The notes under the pieces were generated by a model. It made no database searches. It was not told the origin of the DNA and saw nothing but the letters and a program-made list of their open reading frames with translations. The position numbers were made by a program, and so were the translations under genes. Positions 49,061 to 51,748 of a stretch of 51,748 bases of DNA are shown here, in pieces. The DNA comes from Paludibacteraceae bacterium (GTDB taxonomy: Bacteria; Bacteroidota; Bacteroidia; Bacteroidales; Paludibacteraceae): positions 1 to 51,748 of the forward strand of contig JAKSKZ010000023.1 in the NCBI GenBank assembly GCA_024401475.1, given 5' to 3'. Every line of letters begins with the position of its first letter. The first letter of the stretch is position 1.

Positions 49061-50194
49061 ATGAAAAGAAATCTAATTTATGGTGGCTTGGTTTCTCTTG
49101 CTGCCGCTTCATTTTTGTTCTCGTCTTGTAGCTCGGATAAGGATGACTTGGGCAGAGTGGAAGACGAAAAGGCCTTTGTGCGTTTGACTGCTACTGTGGA
49201 TGGTTTTGATGATGCATTGCGTGCTTCTTTCTCGATAGTCGATTTGAATACTCTTAATCCTAGTTATTCGAATCCGGAAAAGTTTAAGTGGAGTGATGGA
49301 GACTCTTTGGTTGCTTTGTCCAAGTATGCAAAATCTCCTAAGGGAACTTGTGAGAGAGGTATTAAAGTCGCTGCCGAGGAAGGCGGAGATGTTGCTACTT
49401 TGAAGGTTCAATTGCCTGGTGATGGTAAGGTGTGGTTCCTTTATCCATCTTCTTCTATAAAAATGCAATCGGATAGCAGTGCATATACTGCTGAGGTTTC
49501 ATTGCCGATGGAAACCACTCAAAATATAAACAACCAAATGGGTTGTATCTATTTGAGGACTGATTCCATCGAATTGAAAGGTGGAGTGGCTCAAAGTAAT
49601 ATACACTTTAATCATTTGACTAGTTTGATTCGTTTCCATGTCTTGAATGCAACTTCGCATAAGTACATGGTGCGTAAAATCACTATTTCTTCAGAAAGCA
49701 AAGATGATGAAGTGTTCGCTAGTAGAGCTGATTACAAAATCGCATCAAAGGAGTTGATCGTTACGTCCAACCAACACCATGCGGATTATGTCAAGAGTTT
49801 TGCTTGGGAGAACTTGAATTATGACGAATATTCGTGTGCGCCTATGGTGGATGACAATTCTACCGAAGCCCGTGAGGATATTTACGATGCGTTGTTGGCT
49901 ATATTCCCTGTTTCTGCAGAGAAATTGCTTACGAAAACTCTAACAGTGGAAGTACAGGTCTATGATTTTGAGACAGGTGTAACGATTACTCTCGATCCTA
50001 AGGTGTATAATCCCAATGAGTCGGCCAATGTGAAGAAATTGTTTGCTAATGGTTTCCCTCGTGGTCAACGTACCTATTTCAATTTGAAAATTGAAGAAAT
50101 TGATAATGAATTGAAGTTGGAATTTGCATCGGAAGAGGAATACGCAGAAGGACCATTCCCTCAATATGGAGATGAAGAAGAACTCACAAAATAA
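49061..50194 (+). CDS. Fimbrillin-like lipoprotein
   Basis: This 377-residue lipoprotein starts at the ATG at 49061, chosen because MKRNLIYGGLVSLAAASFLFSSC gives a clean lipobox (Cys23). A longer frame from 48974 would overlap the peptide gene and bury the signal. The mature part has the order of Mfa1/FimA-like fimbrillins: KFKWSDGDSLVAL (the W-x-x-GD segment), then IYLRTDSIELKGG, HLTSLIRFHVLNATSH and a second beta domain with QVYDFETGVTITLDP and GQRTYFNLKIE. It ends with an acidic tail. Fimbrillins are pilin precursors or surface anchors; whether this one polymerises is not visible. No mfa/fim assembly genes are in the window. Confidence 0.72.
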   Translation: MKRNLIYGGLVSLAAASFLFSSCSSDKDDLGRVEDEKAFVRLTATVDGFDDALRASFSIVDLNTLNPSYSNPEKFKWSDGDSLVALSKYAKSPKGTCERGIKVAAEEGGDVATLKVQLPGDGKVWFLYPSSSIKMQSDSSAYTAEVSLPMETTQNINNQMGCIYLRTDSIELKGGVAQSNIHFNHLTSLIRFHVLNATSHKYMVRKITISSESKDDEVFASRADYKIASKELIVTSNQHHADYVKSFAWENLNYDEYSCAPMVDDNSTEAREDIYDALLAIFPVSAEKLLTKTLTVEVQVYDFETGVTITLDPKVYNPNESANVKKLFANGFPRGQRTYFNLKIEEIDNELKLEFASEEEYAEGPFPQYGDEEELTK

Positions 50195-50219
50195 TAATTC
50201 GAAATAAATATAGAAGATA

Positions 50220-51500
50220 ATGAAAATTGTTAAGAATATATTAAGAAACTCATTGCTTTTGTTCGCTTTGTCAACAGGTTTTGTTTCTTGTTCGAAAGAC
50301 GAGCTTGCGGATGAGATAACAACACAAAATGTTGTTTCTGTTGGAGATTTGAAATTTGTCGTTGGTGATTTCCCTTCAACAGGTTTGCGTTCTGTCGCTG
50401 GTTATGAAGAAGGTAAAACATGTTGGGAAGCCGGTGACGAGATAGTAATTACGCTTAATAACTTTTATGATGGTGAAGTATATAAGGACGAACATTCTCT
50501 TCTCACATTTAGATATGATGGCTCATCTTGGGTAAATAAGGAAGGAACAGTATTGCCTTTTTCAACAAAAGGTTTGGAGGTAAATTATGAAGCTTTCTAT
50601 GATCCAGGAAACGAATTGACATATAATGCAAATAAATATGTAAATGAATACAAAAAAGATGCGAAATGTACTTCTATGCTATTGCGTTCAGCTGTGACTG
50701 GCCAAGGCTTGGATGAGCCAATTAAGTTGATATTTCATGGTTCTCCTCGCATTCGTATTCATGGAGTAAAGGGAGAACAGATAACGGTTTCTGGAAAAAA
50801 TTTGTATAAGCATATGGGAAAATATTACGATTCTTATGCTTTTGGAGAAAATGTTTATACTGCTAATGAAAACGGTAATGTAATTCTTTATTGCAGTTGG
50901 AGAGACGATGCTGCTATTATAATTAATGGTGAATCATATGACTTGCCAAATGGTATAGACGAATCAGAGTGTGCCGCTTATGTGATAGATTTGACAAAGA
51001 ATAGTGATGTTCAGATTGATGAGGATAGTCATACTATTACTCTTTTAAAAGATGGACAAATTATTCCTGATTATTTGTCTACGGCATTAGGAGAAGGAAA
51101 TGAATTGATTGTCAAAGGTTCTATTAACCAGGAAGATTTGGAGACAATCGTTGATTTCGTTAGTGAGCTTGATGTCAAATGTGATTTGGATTTGAGCGGT
51201 ACATCGTTGACATCTATTGATGACTTGTCTTTAAGTAATATTAATAAGATAAAATTCCCTTCAACATTGAATTATATAGAAGATGGTGCGATATATTTTA
51301 AGGATGCACCTTCTGAAGTATGGTTCTATTCTTCTTCAATAACACTGGGAGAGGATGAGGAACCATTGGATGTAGCAAATAGAGATGTAAGAATATCTAT
51401 AAAGTCATCAACAACATTGCATTTAAATTCTGCTGTTGCAGCAAATGGTAATAAGTGGGGTGGTTTGACGTTTAAGTCTATTATTTATGATGCAAATTGA
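50220..51500 (+). CDS. Fimbrillin-like lipoprotein with LRR-like C-terminus
   Basis: This 426-residue lipoprotein (signal to Cys24 in LSTGFVSCSKDE) follows the previous gene by 25 nt. The N-terminal half again has a fimbrillin-like GD segment (TCWEAGDEIVITLNNFYDG). The region from about 285 to 380 resembles BspA-type leucine-rich repeats: LIVKGSINQEDLETIVDFVSELDVKCDLDLSGTSLTSIDDLSLSNINKIKFPSTLNYIEDGAIYFKDAPSEVWFYSS. A short C-terminal beta segment ends GLTFKSIIYDAN. The pairing of a pilin-like and a repeat-rich lipoprotein suggests surface adhesion. Family membership is by motif, not by alignment. Confidence 0.65.
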   Translation: MKIVKNILRNSLLLFALSTGFVSCSKDELADEITTQNVVSVGDLKFVVGDFPSTGLRSVAGYEEGKTCWEAGDEIVITLNNFYDGEVYKDEHSLLTFRYDGSSWVNKEGTVLPFSTKGLEVNYEAFYDPGNELTYNANKYVNEYKKDAKCTSMLLRSAVTGQGLDEPIKLIFHGSPRIRIHGVKGEQITVSGKNLYKHMGKYYDSYAFGENVYTANENGNVILYCSWRDDAAIIINGESYDLPNGIDESECAAYVIDLTKNSDVQIDEDSHTITLLKDGQIIPDYLSTALGEGNELIVKGSINQEDLETIVDFVSELDVKCDLDLSGTSLTSIDDLSLSNINKIKFPSTLNYIEDGAIYFKDAPSEVWFYSSSITLGEDEEPLDVANRDVRISIKSSTTLHLNSAVAANGNKWGGLTFKSIIYDAN

Positions 51501-51533
51501 TTTATAAAATAATCAGTCAATCTAAAAGTCAAG

Positions 51534-51564
51534 AAAAGCTGTCCGTTATCGGGCAGCTTTTTTT
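51534..51564 (+). terminator. Terminator of the peptide-fimbrillin cassette
   Basis: AAAGCTGTCCG pairs with CGGGCAGCTTT (about 51535-51559) with one G-T wobble and a TTAT loop, and a run of T follows. It lies 35 nt after the last stop. Confidence 0.9.
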
Positions 51565-51680
51565 ATGCCCTGTTGGGAGGGGCTGTTTTCAAAACGGCAT
51601 CCTCGTTGTGGCGCGGTCTTGTGTCCGCCCCTTGGTCGTGTCCGCACGAAATTTGGAATTGTGCCAAACACGAAACGTGT

Positions 51681-51748
51681 CACCCACACGAAGAGGGCAC
51701 CCACACGAAAAGGGCAACCACAAGGGATTGCCCCTACAGAGGTTCGAT
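51681..51748. repeat. 17-bp tandem repeat joined to the inverted intergenic repeat
   Basis: CACCCACACGAAGAGGG (51681-51697) and CACCCACACGAAAAGGG (51698-51714) are consecutive near-identical 17-bp units. A diverged third unit begins CAACCACAAGGG at 51715. Part of the third unit is the 29-bp block that matches 48608-48636 inverted. The window ends inside this repeat region. Confidence 0.85.

Overview
The window comes from the chromosome of a Bacteroidota, most likely a gut or rumen Bacteroidales of Prevotella-like type. Four things show this. Many gene starts are preceded by the Bacteroidota -7 promoter motif TAnnTTTG, several with a TTTG -33 element about 18-20 nt upstream, and Shine-Dalgarno sequences are weak or absent. 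Lineage-typical genes occur (DUF3276/PUR protein, long NusB, DUF4783, a Nif3-zinc-ribbon pair, fimbrillin-like lipoproteins). A type IX secretion gene (porQ) and a type IX C-terminal sorting domain are present. Most genes are low to moderate in GC with AT-rich spacers. No tRNA, rRNA, CRISPR array, prophage or intact transposase was seen.

Layout. 0-0.5 kb: the tail of an unknown gene, a strong terminator and a degenerate intergenic repeat. 0.5-3.9 kb: a DUF3276 gene, then nusB-yajC-ybbR-like-coaE. 4.1-6.0 kb: a LytS/LytR-type two-component pair. 6.1-10.0 kb: a Na/Pi symporter with a PhoU-like tail, followed by a PhoB/PhoR-like pair, so probably a phosphate module. 10.0-10.7 kb: a non-coding MITE-like element and a structured small RNA (possibly 6S). 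10.7-14.0 kb (minus): fabD, a secreted nuclease, nadC and DUF4783. 14.1-18.3 kb: rlmH and a very large orphan histidine kinase. 18.5-26.5 kb: a cation efflux protein, the porQ-cmk-ispH operon, a LysM glucosaminidase, an ABC exporter and a serine acetyltransferase. 26.6-36.3 kb (minus): two modular secreted xylanases (GH30 and GH10, each with an Ig-like domain and a CBM6) on either side of housekeeping genes (zinc ribbon protein, Nif3-like, metallophosphoesterase, rlmD). 36.8-38.6 kb: poorly known genes. 38.6-48.4 kb (minus): a second MurC/Mpl-like ligase, a YgiQ radical SAM protein, a cytoplasmic GH13, a RelE/Xre toxin-antitoxin pair, nth and valS. 48.8-51.5 kb: a short acidic peptide followed by two fimbrillin-like lipoproteins, lying between perfect 29-bp inverted copies of an intergenic repeat.

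How the parts fit. The xylanases have signal peptides and, in GH10, a clear type IX sorting domain; PorQ belongs to the machine that would export and process such cargo, so the window holds both an exporter component and likely cargo. The Na/Pi symporter, its 11-bp-spaced direct repeats and the PhoB/PhoR-like pair suggest a local phosphate response. The most novel-looking parts are the peptide plus fimbrillin-like cassette, the structured non-coding block at 10.0-10.7 kb, a terminator-like perfect hairpin inside the ybbR-like gene, and the heptad AAGAATT repeats next to valS, nth and the toxin-antitoxin locus.
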